The translations under genes and the position numbers were made by a program. This document shows, in pieces, positions 14,717 to 22,541 of a stretch of DNA of 22,753 nt. A model generated the notes under the pieces. The model did no database searches. It had not been told where the DNA came from and worked only from the letters and a program-made list of their open reading frames with translations. This DNA is from Bacillota bacterium (GTDB taxonomy: Bacteria; Bacillota; Clostridia; Peptostreptococcales; Anaerovoracaceae): assembly GCA_022706625.1 (NCBI GenBank), contig JAKJCD010000016.1, positions 1 to 22,753 of the forward strand. The letters are read 5' to 3'. Positions within the stretch are counted from its first letter, which is position 1. Each line of letters opens with the position of its first letter.

Positions 14717-14745
14717 ATTATACTGGCTTACTTTGATACTGTCAA
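14717..14745 (-). promoter_or_regulatory. Sigma-A promoter of rplM-rpsI
   Basis: On the minus strand TTGACA (14740-14745), a 17-bp spacer and TATAAT (14717-14722) are a full consensus match, fitting a highly expressed ribosomal operon. Transcription should start near 14710. Confidence 0.9.
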
Positions 14746-14785
14746 GCAGTTTTGCTGCTTTTGTTTACGGCTTTTCCGCGGCCTT

Positions 14786-16117
14786 TTACTCGTTGCGCAG
14801 GCTCTCAAGAGCAGAAAGTCGCATTGCCCTCCTTGCCGGCGAATAGCCGGAAATGACACCTATCAAAGTTGCAAAGGCTAAACCGCCCGCTGCCATCCAC
14901 CAGGGTATGATCGAAATACTCGATCCGCTCATGCCGCCGAGGATATTGCTGATAAATCCGTAAAGCACCGTATTCATCATAAAAGATATAATAAAGCTTA
15001 CGATCACACCTAACAATCCGCCGAAAAATCCTATAAGCCCGGCTTCCAGCAAGAACATCCTGCGGATATCCGGCAAGTTTGCCCCTATAACTTTCATAAC
15101 GCCGATTTCTTTGGTCCTTTCATAAATGGACATTATCATGGTGTTGGTGATGCCAAGGGCGGCTACGAACAGTGATATTGCACCGATGCCGCCTAAAACC
15201 GCCTGGATCATCCTTGACTGCTCCTTCATTGCCTCCAGCCAGTCGCTAAGGCTACTGGTCTGAAAGCCCATCTCCCTGATAGCGTCGCTTACATCCTGAA
15301 CATCGTTGATGCTCTTGACATAAACCATAACATTGTTATATACAAGCTGGTTTACCGGCGGTTCCTTTCTCGCCTTTCTTAAGTCCTCCTGAATCTTTTT
15401 CATGCTTTCCAGATCTGTATATACATAATAGGCCGTTTCATTGTTGGGATTTGCCAGAAGCCCCACTCCTTTGGCCTTATATTGCTTGTAGTCGATATTA
15501 TCCTGATTGTATCGCCGTTTCTGTCCGAATTCGTAATCTCCCGTAATGATGATTTTATCCGTCAGAACGTCAACCTTAGCTTCTCCCCCCCAACTGCTGT
15601 ACATGGTTTTTTTCGGATTATAAAACCATGTAGGCACCTGGTTCCCGAACACAAGGTTGAGACTGTCCCCGGGCTGCAGCAGCCTGCCGTCCTGTATTTC
15701 ATAGCCAAACTTCTGCATCACATCGGGGCGCATGCCGATAACGCTGGCCTGGGCTATGTACTTTCCTATAGAAATGGTCATGTACTCTTCTATTCTGGGA
15801 GTAGCCGCCTCCACTCCTTTTATTTTTTCGATGGACGCTATTGCTTTATCATCAAGCTGGGCAGGCTTCCCGTCTCCTGTCCCGCTGTCATATCCATACA
15901 TAGGGCCGTACATGCCGCCGCCGTATACGTTCACCAGATGCAGATCGCCGTAACTGGCGATCTGTTCCTCAAAATTAGCGGACATGCCGAAACCGATCGA
16001 CAGCATGACAATAATGGCGCAGGTACCCACAATGACTCCGGTAACGGCAAGCAGGGTCCTGGTCTTGCGTCTTAAAAGATTGCGCAGCCCCAACAACAGC
16101 AGGTCCCGGCTATTCAT
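14786..16117 (-). CDS. MacB/FtsX-type ABC transporter permease
   Basis: The 443 residues have the MacB-like topology: a short cytoplasmic start ending in RNLLRRKTRT, a first membrane helix at about 19-43, a large extracytoplasmic region of about 255 residues (MacB periplasmic-core-like, with an unusual Gly/Tyr-rich stretch GGGMYGPMYGYDSG), then three C-terminal helices with the FtsX signature around ITNTMIMSIYERTKEIGVMK. Such permeases transmit force to envelope or secreted substrates rather than forming a classic import channel. The ATG lies inside the stop of the CARDB-like gene (ATGAATAG) with AGGGAG upstream. It is the last gene of the ABC operon. No T-tailed terminator is seen before the rplM promoter; the AAGCAG/CTGCTT hairpin at 14744-14760 lacks a minus-strand T-run. 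Confidence 0.9.
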   Translation of the reverse strand: MNSRDLLLLGLRNLLRRKTRTLLAVTGVIVGTCAIIVMLSIGFGMSANFEEQIASYGDLHLVNVYGGGMYGPMYGYDSGTGDGKPAQLDDKAIASIEKIKGVEAATPRIEEYMTISIGKYIAQASVIGMRPDVMQKFGYEIQDGRLLQPGDSLNLVFGNQVPTWFYNPKKTMYSSWGGEAKVDVLTDKIIITGDYEFGQKRRYNQDNIDYKQYKAKGVGLLANPNNETAYYVYTDLESMKKIQEDLRKARKEPPVNQLVYNNVMVYVKSINDVQDVSDAIREMGFQTSSLSDWLEAMKEQSRMIQAVLGGIGAISLFVAALGITNTMIMSIYERTKEIGVMKVIGANLPDIRRMFLLEAGLIGFFGGLLGVIVSFIISFMMNTVLYGFISNILGGMSGSSISIIPWWMAAGGLAFATLIGVISGYSPARRAMRLSALESLRNE

Positions 16118-18206
16118 TTATTTCCATCTCCCTTTGCATCTTCTTTTTGCGATGCCTGCGTATCAATAAAAATGCAGCCGCGGCCAGTATCCCCGCACCT
16201 ATCCCGATAGGCACCCAGGGGATCTTCTTGCTGCCGTCCTGCCCATCTTCCGGAGGAAATTGTTCTTCATCCCAGACGGGCATCTCTATGATCTGGAACT
16301 CAAATTCTTTTTCAAAGGCCTGTTGATCGCCGGAAGCATCCTCATAGGAAAACACTATCTTTCCCGTCATGAGGCCCGTCTCCCTCGGGATAAACGTAAA
16401 ATCATAAGAATCGCTGGTCCCGGGCGCCATATTTCCCGCATAATAGCTGTTTGATTCCATCGTATCGAAATTACCTTCCGCATTTATTCGAAGGTTATTG
16501 AGCTTGGTCTTCCCCATATTGTAAAACTCTACCGATACTCCGCTTGGCATTCCTGCATAAAGCTCCGGCGGCGCGATAATATCATCCACAAGAAGCCTGG
16601 TATCCTGCATCACAGGAATGGATATAATATCCGTTGCATTGAAGGTATTGGCTTCCGTATCCTCGTAGGACATGGTGACATTAATCGATGTAGTCTTCTG
16701 CTCAGCATCCGGCTTCACACTTAAATAAATGCTGTGGCCGGCGGAGCTGTTTTTATCAATATTATCTATGTAGAAAGAGTTGCTGGATCTTACCGGGATG
16801 AAGGTCCCGTCTCCGGATTCCAGGGTGACCTTTACGTTCCTGAGGGTATGGGCCGGGCTTGTGTTCCTGAGCTCCAGATCCAGCCGGAATTCATCTCCTG
16901 CATGAACGAAGGTCCCTCCGTAGCTGTAGCTGCTGACCATGAGCTGCGGAGTCTTTATTGAGCCGGCTGTCCCTTTCTTCACGTAGATTCCGGTGTATTG
17001 CTGGATGCTTTTTCCGTCTCCCGAAAGCTGTTCAACGACAAGCTTGATAGTGTAGCTGGTCTCTGCCGCCCCTTCGGTGGTGAAATAGGTTATGGAATAG
17101 CTGCGGTTTTCCCCCGGGGCGATGCTCTTTTCGATAAATGCATTTTGGGTGCGGTTGACAAGGCCAGACTGTGCCTCGGCATATACCTTAACCTGGCCTG
17201 TGCTGTTGTCCCCGTTGTTAACAACTTTAAAATTCAAGATGAAATCCTCGCCGGCTAAAACCTGCTTCGGTGCATTGATGTCCGTTATGGACAGTCCTGA
17301 AACTGAGTCGGCTCCGCTGCCTCGAACAGGTATGTAAATAGTCTGTTCTATGCTTTGTGCAGCGTTTTGGTTGTCTTTAAACTCTATCTTCACTGTAAAG
17401 GGATAGTTCTTAGTGCTTACTTTATCGTCGGCTGCAAGTGGAAATACTACGGTCTTTGCGTCTCCGATGCTCAAATAGCCCACAGAGAGGCTGCTGCTGC
17501 CGTTGTTGACGGTTATCCCGTCCGGCATGCCCAGGGTTATCAGGGCATTTTTCATCGCTGTGTTTCCGCTGTTAATGAAACTTAACGACAGATTCGTGAC
17601 GGAACCGACCATTATAGCCTCCGCAGGGCTTAGCTTATGTACAAGATCCAGGGCAGGCGAATAAACTATGTTCTCTGAGCTGTCCGCTCCCGGAGGTGTA
17701 ACCTTTTTAATTACATTGAGCTCCAAATCACGAGATCTCATTATGCTTCCGTCCCTGTCGTCGGTAAGTATCACAGGTATCTTATATGTATCCGGCTGTG
17801 CGGTTTTCGCTACGCTTATCAAAAATAAAATATCTGCGGAGGTTCCGGGCTCCACCGTCACTTTTGCCGATGCAGGGCTGGGCTCCGTCAGGACTCCGGA
17901 GGTTTTGGATAATCCGGTTTTAGCAAGAAAGGTGATCGCTTCCTTGCCTTTGTTCTCAACCTTCATAGTAACATTTACGCCTGTGTCTCCGGCAACTGCA
18001 AAATATCCCCCGGTCTGTGATATCTTAACATCGATATTCTCCGCAGCAAAGGCCTGATCTGCAATTCCCTGCGCTGTGAAAAGTCCGGCCAAAAGCAGGA
18101 GTGCCAGCAAAATGCTAAGCCGCTTATGTAAGAAGTTTTTATTTGTGTTTCTTTCTCCATCGCTTTTTGCCTTAGCTGTGATGTCTCTTATTTTTGTGTC
18201 TTTCAT
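16110..18206 (-). CDS. Exported, membrane-anchored CARDB/S-layer-like protein of the ABC operon
   Basis: This 698-residue protein has an extended signal peptide (basic KR at 28-29, hydrophobic core 31-43, likely cleavage after AFA at 54), several beta-sandwich repeats of the CARDB/NEW3 kind, and a C-terminal membrane helix (about 662-681) followed by a strongly basic tail. The repeats recur at roughly 110-130 residues and share phrases such as VVNNGDNSTGQVKV, ELRNTSPAHTLRNVKV and FYNMGKTKLNNLRI. The topology places the repeats outside the cell. Proteins of this type are often encoded between a LolD-like ATPase and a MacB-like permease, as here, and probably act as an extracellular adaptor (inference). 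The ATG overlaps the ATPase stop (ATGA) with GGGGAAGG upstream, and the stop overlaps the permease start. The substrate is unknown. Confidence 0.85.
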   Translation of the reverse strand: MKDTKIRDITAKAKSDGERNTNKNFLHKRLSILLALLLLAGLFTAQGIADQAFAAENIDVKISQTGGYFAVAGDTGVNVTMKVENKGKEAITFLAKTGLSKTSGVLTEPSPASAKVTVEPGTSADILFLISVAKTAQPDTYKIPVILTDDRDGSIMRSRDLELNVIKKVTPPGADSSENIVYSPALDLVHKLSPAEAIMVGSVTNLSLSFINSGNTAMKNALITLGMPDGITVNNGSSSLSVGYLSIGDAKTVVFPLAADDKVSTKNYPFTVKIEFKDNQNAAQSIEQTIYIPVRGSGADSVSGLSITDINAPKQVLAGEDFILNFKVVNNGDNSTGQVKVYAEAQSGLVNRTQNAFIEKSIAPGENRSYSITYFTTEGAAETSYTIKLVVEQLSGDGKSIQQYTGIYVKKGTAGSIKTPQLMVSSYSYGGTFVHAGDEFRLDLELRNTSPAHTLRNVKVTLESGDGTFIPVRSSNSFYIDNIDKNSSAGHSIYLSVKPDAEQKTTSINVTMSYEDTEANTFNATDIISIPVMQDTRLLVDDIIAPPELYAGMPSGVSVEFYNMGKTKLNNLRINAEGNFDTMESNSYYAGNMAPGTSDSYDFTFIPRETGLMTGKIVFSYEDASGDQQAFEKEFEFQIIEMPVWDEEQFPPEDGQDGSKKIPWVPIGIGAGILAAAAFLLIRRHRKKKMQREMEINE

Positions 18207-19003
18207 TGCAGATCCTTCCCCTTTTCAATATTTATTTCGCTATGCATCTCTCTGTCCTCAGCTTCTGCCTGCGCTTCCGATACCTTCTTGTTTTCTATGC
18301 TTAGAATGTTTCCGTCCATGATCGTCACTATTCGGTCCCCGTAAGCGGCAATGTTAGGATCATGAGTTACTATCAGCAGGGTCTGGTTGTTTTCCTTCAC
18401 CATTTTAACTATTAGGCCCATCACTTCCTTTGACGTGGCGGAGTCCAGATTTCCCGTCGGTTCATCGGCAAAGATGATCTTAGGGCGGCCGGCCAAAGCT
18501 CTTGCGATCCCGACCCTCTGCTGCTGACCGCCGCTCATCCTTGTAGGCACTCTTTTTTCAAAGCCCACAAGACCTACGGCCTCCAGCATCTCCTTGGCCA
18601 TCCTGTCCCTTTTTTTTCGTTCCATTCCCTGAAATACCAAGGGAAGGCTGACATTTTCAAGGGCCGTCAGCATCGGCAGAAGATGAAAGGATTGAAATAT
18701 AAAGCCTATGTTCTTTTGCCGAAAGAGAGTAACCTTTTCCTCATTCAATTTATGTATAGGGATATCGCCAATATATATTTCTCCTCGGGAGGGCTTTTCA
18801 AGCCCGGCTACCATATTGAGAAAAGTGGATTTCCCGGAACCGGAGGCTCCTACCAAGCATATTATCTCACCTTTTGCCACAGAGAGGCTGATATTATCCA
18901 GGGCAACTATCTTTTCTTCCCCCATCCGATATATTTTGCGAACATTTTTGACTTCTATCAGCGGCTTCATAGATGCACCTACCTGAATAATATTATCTGA
19001 CAT
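18203..19003 (-). CDS. ABC transporter ATP-binding protein, LolD/MacB type
   Basis: From the start chosen here it has 266 residues, with Walker A GASGSGKST at 52-60, the Q-loop around IFQSFHLLP, signature MSGGQQQR at 156-163, Walker B IIFADEP at 176-182 and the switch histidine H214. The short 30-residue C-terminal extension is charged. I start at 19003 because GGAAGG lies 5 bp upstream and the predicted transcript begins near 19024; the ATG at 19042 would precede it. The internal ATG at 18970, with AGGTAGG upstream, is a real alternative that begins right at the ATPase fold. It powers the MacB-like permease encoded two genes downstream and overlaps the next gene by 4 bp. Confidence 0.93.
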   Translation of the reverse strand: MSDNIIQVGASMKPLIEVKNVRKIYRMGEEKIVALDNISLSVAKGEIICLVGASGSGKSTFLNMVAGLEKPSRGEIYIGDIPIHKLNEEKVTLFRQKNIGFIFQSFHLLPMLTALENVSLPLVFQGMERKKRDRMAKEMLEAVGLVGFEKRVPTRMSGGQQQRVGIARALAGRPKIIFADEPTGNLDSATSKEVMGLIVKMVKENNQTLLIVTHDPNIAAYGDRIVTIMDGNILSIENKKVSEAQAEAEDREMHSEINIEKGKDLQ

Positions 19004-19030
19004 AAAACCCTTCCAAAGACTCACATGGAA

Positions 19031-19060
19031 ATAATACCACAAAGTAGACGGCGATGTCTT
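19031..19060 (-). promoter_or_regulatory. Promoter of the ABC operon
   Basis: On the minus strand AAGACA (19055-19060) and TATTAT (19031-19036) are 18 bp apart. The -35 box is half-consensus, as expected for a promoter needing an activator. Confidence 0.45.
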
Positions 19061-19079
19061 GTTAAATGTTCCTTAACAA
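19059..19079. promoter_or_regulatory. Candidate operator upstream of the ABC operon
   Basis: TTGTTAA (19059-19065) and TTAACAA (19073-19079) form a perfect 7-7-7 inverted repeat that abuts the -35 box. The position suits an activator or response-regulator dimer; no regulator gene lies beside it. Confidence 0.45.
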
Positions 19080-19152
19080 TTCTTTAATAAACAATAACGG
19101 TTATCGGATTTTCACTCTTTTGTGAGTCTTTATTAAAGCCATGCCATGACAA

Positions 19153-19181
19153 TTGCCCGGAAAGAGACTTTGTTATATAAT
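19153..19181 (+). promoter_or_regulatory. Promoter of the tandem chemoreceptor-tip-like gene
   Basis: TTGCCC (19153-19158), a 17-bp spacer and TATAAT (19176-19181) predict a start near 19188 and a leader of about 90 nt. This rules out the ATG at 19146 as the start codon. Confidence 0.65.
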
Positions 19182-19277
19182 ATCTATAGGGCGGTGAAGC
19201 TAAAGAATCTCTGCAAACAGCCGATAATCTATAAAGTCGCTTTGTTCATAGAATCAGAAGTTTTATGGAGGATTAAA

Positions 19278-20534
19278 ATGACTGGTATTGAAACCATGGA
19301 AAAAGAACAGGTTTTCGGCATCTATGATAAGCTCAAAATAGTGGACCACATTTCTAACAGAACAAACCTTCTGGCGATAAACGCTACTATAGAAGCGATA
19401 CACGCTTCAGAATTACTGGAGAGCTTTGAACAGATCGTAGCAAGCAATCTTCTTATACAGGCCAGGATACTGGCGGAGATATTGCTTTACGACCCTGATT
19501 TCCTGAACCGGGACGGAGCAAAATTCGCCGAAGACTGCGGCATAGAGGAAGTTTTTATCACAGATGCGGACGGCATCATCGAGTTTACGAATCTATCCGG
19601 GAAGAAAGGTACAAGACTCAATTCTCCGGAATTTAATAGAATACTGGAAAACAGTGGGTTGGAAATAGTGTTGCCCTCTAAAGAGAGCGCCCTTGATAAC
19701 AGGCAATACAAGGCCGTGGGCATCGGCAGAAAGGATCGGGACGGGATCATACAAATGGCATCCCATTATGTAAGGGCTTCGGGGCAGATGGCAATCAACG
19801 GTTTCGGAGTCGTAACTAAAGAGGCTAAACGCCTTGCGGATTCAGTAAGCGGGATCTCGGCCAAAATGATGAAAGAGACCGAAGAATTCGCTTCTTCAGA
19901 CGGTAATAAACAGCAGCTCTCCGAATACTATGACAAAATCCATTCCTCCGTAAGCGATCTTTCTATCATCGCAAGGCAGATCAACCTGTTAGGCATCAGC
20001 GCATCCATAGAAGCAGCCCACTCCACCAACAGCAAACTGAACTTCGATAACCTGCTCAACACCCATATGGTAGTCGAAGCCAACCTTGCAGCTGCCCTGG
20101 TAGAAAAAATGCCCAACATTACCTGTGATGATATAGTTGACCTTGCGAAACACACCGGGATCGGCGAGTTTTGGATAACCGATGAAAACGGAGTGGTGGA
20201 ACTCACTAATGTTAAAGGCGGGAAAGGGTTTAAATTTCTCGACGAAGGACAAACCGCCCCTTATATGAGGATCCTTGGTAATCCCGATTTGGTTGTAACT
20301 GCTCCGCCCGCAAAAAGAGCTTTGGACGGGCGGGTCTTTAAATATGCGGCCGTAAGCCGCAGAGAAAAGACCGGCATCTTTCAAATCGGAATTCCGTCAA
20401 AGCTTTACGGCGACAGCACATCAAAAGGCTTTTCCGAAGTCGCCAAGCAGATCAAGGGCCTTGCGGAACAGTTGAAAAACACCAACAACGATATCGACGA
20501 AATGCTGGGCCGGCTGGATGCCGCCTTAGCCTAA
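19278..20534 (+). CDS. Soluble protein with two tandem chemoreceptor-tip-like plus sensory-like units
   Basis: The 418 residues have no membrane segment and consist of two related halves. Each begins with a helix resembling the MCP signalling tip (TNLLAINATIEAIHA at 29-43; INLLGISASIEAAHS at 235-249), followed by a helical stretch and a PAS/Cache-like alpha-beta domain (VFITDADGIIEFTN at 92-105; FWITDENGVVELTN at 298-311) ending in related segments (LDNRQYKAVGIGRKDRDG at 139-156; LDGRVFKYAAVSRREKTG at 349-366). The long methylation helices and a HAMP domain of ordinary chemoreceptors are absent. The start at 19278 has GGAGG 7 bp upstream and lies after the promoter. It might sense a cytoplasmic ligand and dock to CheA/CheW or act as a stand-alone switch; no che genes are nearby, so this is inference. 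The gene converges on tyrS with a 6-bp gap. Confidence 0.75.
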   Translation: MTGIETMEKEQVFGIYDKLKIVDHISNRTNLLAINATIEAIHASELLESFEQIVASNLLIQARILAEILLYDPDFLNRDGAKFAEDCGIEEVFITDADGIIEFTNLSGKKGTRLNSPEFNRILENSGLEIVLPSKESALDNRQYKAVGIGRKDRDGIIQMASHYVRASGQMAINGFGVVTKEAKRLADSVSGISAKMMKETEEFASSDGNKQQLSEYYDKIHSSVSDLSIIARQINLLGISASIEAAHSTNSKLNFDNLLNTHMVVEANLAAALVEKMPNITCDDIVDLAKHTGIGEFWITDENGVVELTNVKGGKGFKFLDEGQTAPYMRILGNPDLVVTAPPAKRALDGRVFKYAAVSRREKTGIFQIGIPSKLYGDSTSKGFSEVAKQIKGLAEQLKNTNNDIDEMLGRLDAALA

Positions 20535-20540
20535 TGTGTA

Positions 20541-21800
20541 CTACTCTATAATGACCATATGGAAGGTCTTCTTGCCTTTTTTCAAAAGGAGTTGCCCGTT
20601 TGTAAACATGTCTCCGGTGATCATCAATTTGGCATCGGTCACCTTTTCGCCGTCTATGGACAAGCCCCCCTGTTCGATGGTTCGAAACCCTTCGCCTTTA
20701 CTTGGAACCAGCTTTAATTCGGCAATGAGAGACACTATGCCCATTCCCTCGCCGGAAAACCTTTCTTTAGGCATCACCGTCTTCGGCACGTCTTCCAGAT
20801 TTCCCTGCCCTGAAAACAAGGCTCTGGCCGCTTCCTTGGCTTTTTTAGCTTCTTCCTCTCCATGGACGAGTTTAGTGACTTCAAAAGCCAGGACCTCCTT
20901 TGCCCGGTTTATCTGCTCGTCTTTAAGGGAGGCAAGTTTTTCTATCTCTTCTATCGGTAAAAAAGTCAGCATCAGGAGGCAGGTCTTTACGTCGGCATCC
21001 TCAATATTTCTCCAATACTGATAGAATTCATAAGGGGTCGTCTTATTTGCGTCCACCCAAAGAGCCCCCTTTTGGGTTTTTCCCATTTTTTTGCCTTCGC
21101 TGGTTGTGAGCAGTGCAGTAGTTATGCCGTAAACCTGATCCCGGCTCTCTCTTCTTACCAGATCGACACCGGCTATGATATTGGACCATTGATCGTCTCC
21201 GCCAAACTGTATTTTACAGTTATAACGACGGTTAAGCTCCAAAAAATCATAGGCCTGCATCAGCATGTAATTAAACTCAAGGAAGGTAAGGCCTGTTTCA
21301 AGGCGCTGCTTGTAGCATTCTGCCGTCAGCATCCTGTTGACGGAGAAATGTTTTCCGATATCGCGTAAGAAATCTATATAGTTCAAATTTAGCAGCCAGT
21401 TTGCGTTATTCTCGCATATAGCCCTGCCCTCTTCAAAGTCAATGAACCTCCCGAAAACCTCTTTAAACTTTTCGCCGTTTTCCCTTATAGTGTCAGTTGT
21501 CATTATCTTCCGCATGTCCGTTCTGCCGGAAGGGTCACCTACCATAGTGGTGCCGGCTCCGATAAGTACGATTGGGGTGTGACCGTATTTCTGCATATAC
21601 ATCATGGTTATTATCTGCATAAAATGTCCCACGTGAAGGGAATCGGCAGTTGGGTCAAATCCAATATAAAAAGTTATCTTCTCCTTTCCGAGAAGCTCTC
21701 TTATCTCTTCTTCATGAGTGGTTTGCTTGATAAAGCCCCTCTCCTTCAGCACATCGTATACATTGGTATGCCTGCTTACATCGTTGCTGATTTCGTACAT
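20541..21800 (-). CDS. tyrS: Tyrosyl-tRNA synthetase
   Basis: The 419-residue class I synthetase has the HIGH-type motif HVGH at 56-59, tyrosine-pocket residues in FGGDDQWSN (199-207), the KMSKS-type loop KMGKT at 238-242, and a C-terminal S4-like RNA-binding region from about 350. It charges tRNA-Tyr with tyrosine. The start at 21800 follows AAGGAG with 7 bp spacing; an ATG at 21848 lies upstream within the overlapping hairpins and has no such site. It follows upp by 58 bp and is probably cotranscribed with it. No T-box leader is visible, although many clostridial tyrS genes have one. No terminator separates it from the converging gene at 20534. Confidence 0.97.
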   Translation of the reverse strand: MYEISNDVSRHTNVYDVLKERGFIKQTTHEEEIRELLGKEKITFYIGFDPTADSLHVGHFMQIITMMYMQKYGHTPIVLIGAGTTMVGDPSGRTDMRKIMTTDTIRENGEKFKEVFGRFIDFEEGRAICENNANWLLNLNYIDFLRDIGKHFSVNRMLTAECYKQRLETGLTFLEFNYMLMQAYDFLELNRRYNCKIQFGGDDQWSNIIAGVDLVRRESRDQVYGITTALLTTSEGKKMGKTQKGALWVDANKTTPYEFYQYWRNIEDADVKTCLLMLTFLPIEEIEKLASLKDEQINRAKEVLAFEVTKLVHGEEEAKKAKEAARALFSGQGNLEDVPKTVMPKERFSGEGMGIVSLIAELKLVPSKGEGFRTIEQGGLSIDGEKVTDAKLMITGDMFTNGQLLLKKGKKTFHMVIIE

Positions 21801-21826
21801 TTTATTACTCCTTAATGCCAAGTAGT

Positions 21827-21860
21827 TGCCGCTTTTCAAGAGCGGCATTTACAAGCCGCT
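21827..21860 (-). promoter_or_regulatory. Mutually exclusive hairpins between upp and tyrS
   Basis: AGCGGC (21841-21846) can pair with GCCGCT (21855-21860, including the upp stop) or, extended by one base, with TGCCGCT (21827-21833). Both stems are perfect but cannot form together. Neither has a T-run. They sit 14 nt before the tyrS ribosome-binding site (21808-21813). Confidence 0.45.
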
Positions 21861-22488
21861 ATTTTGTTCCAAAAAGCCTGTCTCCTGCGTCTCCCAACCC
21901 AGGTACGATATAGGCATCTTCGTTAAGATGGCTGTCCTTTGCTGCTATGAAAATATCTACATCCGGATGTGCGTCATTAAGCACTTTAATGCCTTCGGGA
22001 GCTGCTATCAAGCACATGAAGATGATATCCTTTCCTCCCCGTTCTTTGATAAAATCGATGGACGCAGCCGCCGATCCCCCTGTCGCCAGCATGGGATCCA
22101 CTACAAAGACCTGTCTGTGGTTGATGTCGGAAGGAAGTTTACAATAATATTCTACCGGGCAATGGGTTTCGGGATCGCGGTAAAGGCCGATATGCCCGAC
22201 CTTTGCGTTGGGTACTAAAGCCTGCATGCCTTCGACCATTCCGAGGCCTGCCCGAAGTATCGGCACGATTGCGATATCTTCTCCCTGAAGCATGCGCATT
22301 CTGGCTTTGCATATCGGAGTCTCAATCTCTACTTCTTTTAACGGCAGATTCCTCGTAGCTTCAAAGGTCATCAGCATTGAGATCTCTTTTACCAGTTCTC
22401 TGAAATCCTTCGTGCTGGTGTTTTTATCCCGCAAAATCGCCAGCTTGTGTTGGATCAGAGGATGGTCGAATACATATACGTTTCCCAT
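21859..22488 (-). CDS. upp: Uracil phosphoribosyltransferase
   Basis: The 209 residues match UPRT over the full length: HPLIQHKLAILRD near the start, the PRPP-site region around VVDPMLATGGSA, and the C-terminal uracil-binding segment YIVPGLGDAGDR. The enzyme makes UMP from uracil and PRPP in pyrimidine salvage. AAGGAGAAGGAA precedes the ATG at 22488. It follows rpiB by 53 bp on the same strand, a pairing often seen in Firmicutes, where rpiB, upp and glyA lie close together. Length is normal. Confidence 0.98.
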   Translation of the reverse strand: MGNVYVFDHPLIQHKLAILRDKNTSTKDFRELVKEISMLMTFEATRNLPLKEVEIETPICKARMRMLQGEDIAIVPILRAGLGMVEGMQALVPNAKVGHIGLYRDPETHCPVEYYCKLPSDINHRQVFVVDPMLATGGSAAASIDFIKERGGKDIIFMCLIAAPEGIKVLNDAHPDVDIFIAAKDSHLNEDAYIVPGLGDAGDRLFGTK

Positions 22489-22541
22489 TTCCTTCTCCTT
22501 TTCTTACCCTGATAATATTTATTATTTCTTACAGCTTTATA

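Noticed and set aside
14744..14760. Terminator of the ABC operon at AAGCAG/CTGCTT
   Set aside because: The hairpin has a T-run only on the plus strand, the wrong side for the operon, and overlaps the rplM -35 box.
19004..19042. ATG at 19042 for the ABC ATPase
   Set aside because: It lies upstream of the predicted transcript start near 19024 and has no ribosome-binding site.
19146..19277. Upstream ATG at 19146 for the tandem sensor gene
   Set aside because: It precedes the predicted promoter (19153-19181); the ATG at 19278 has GGAGG and follows it.
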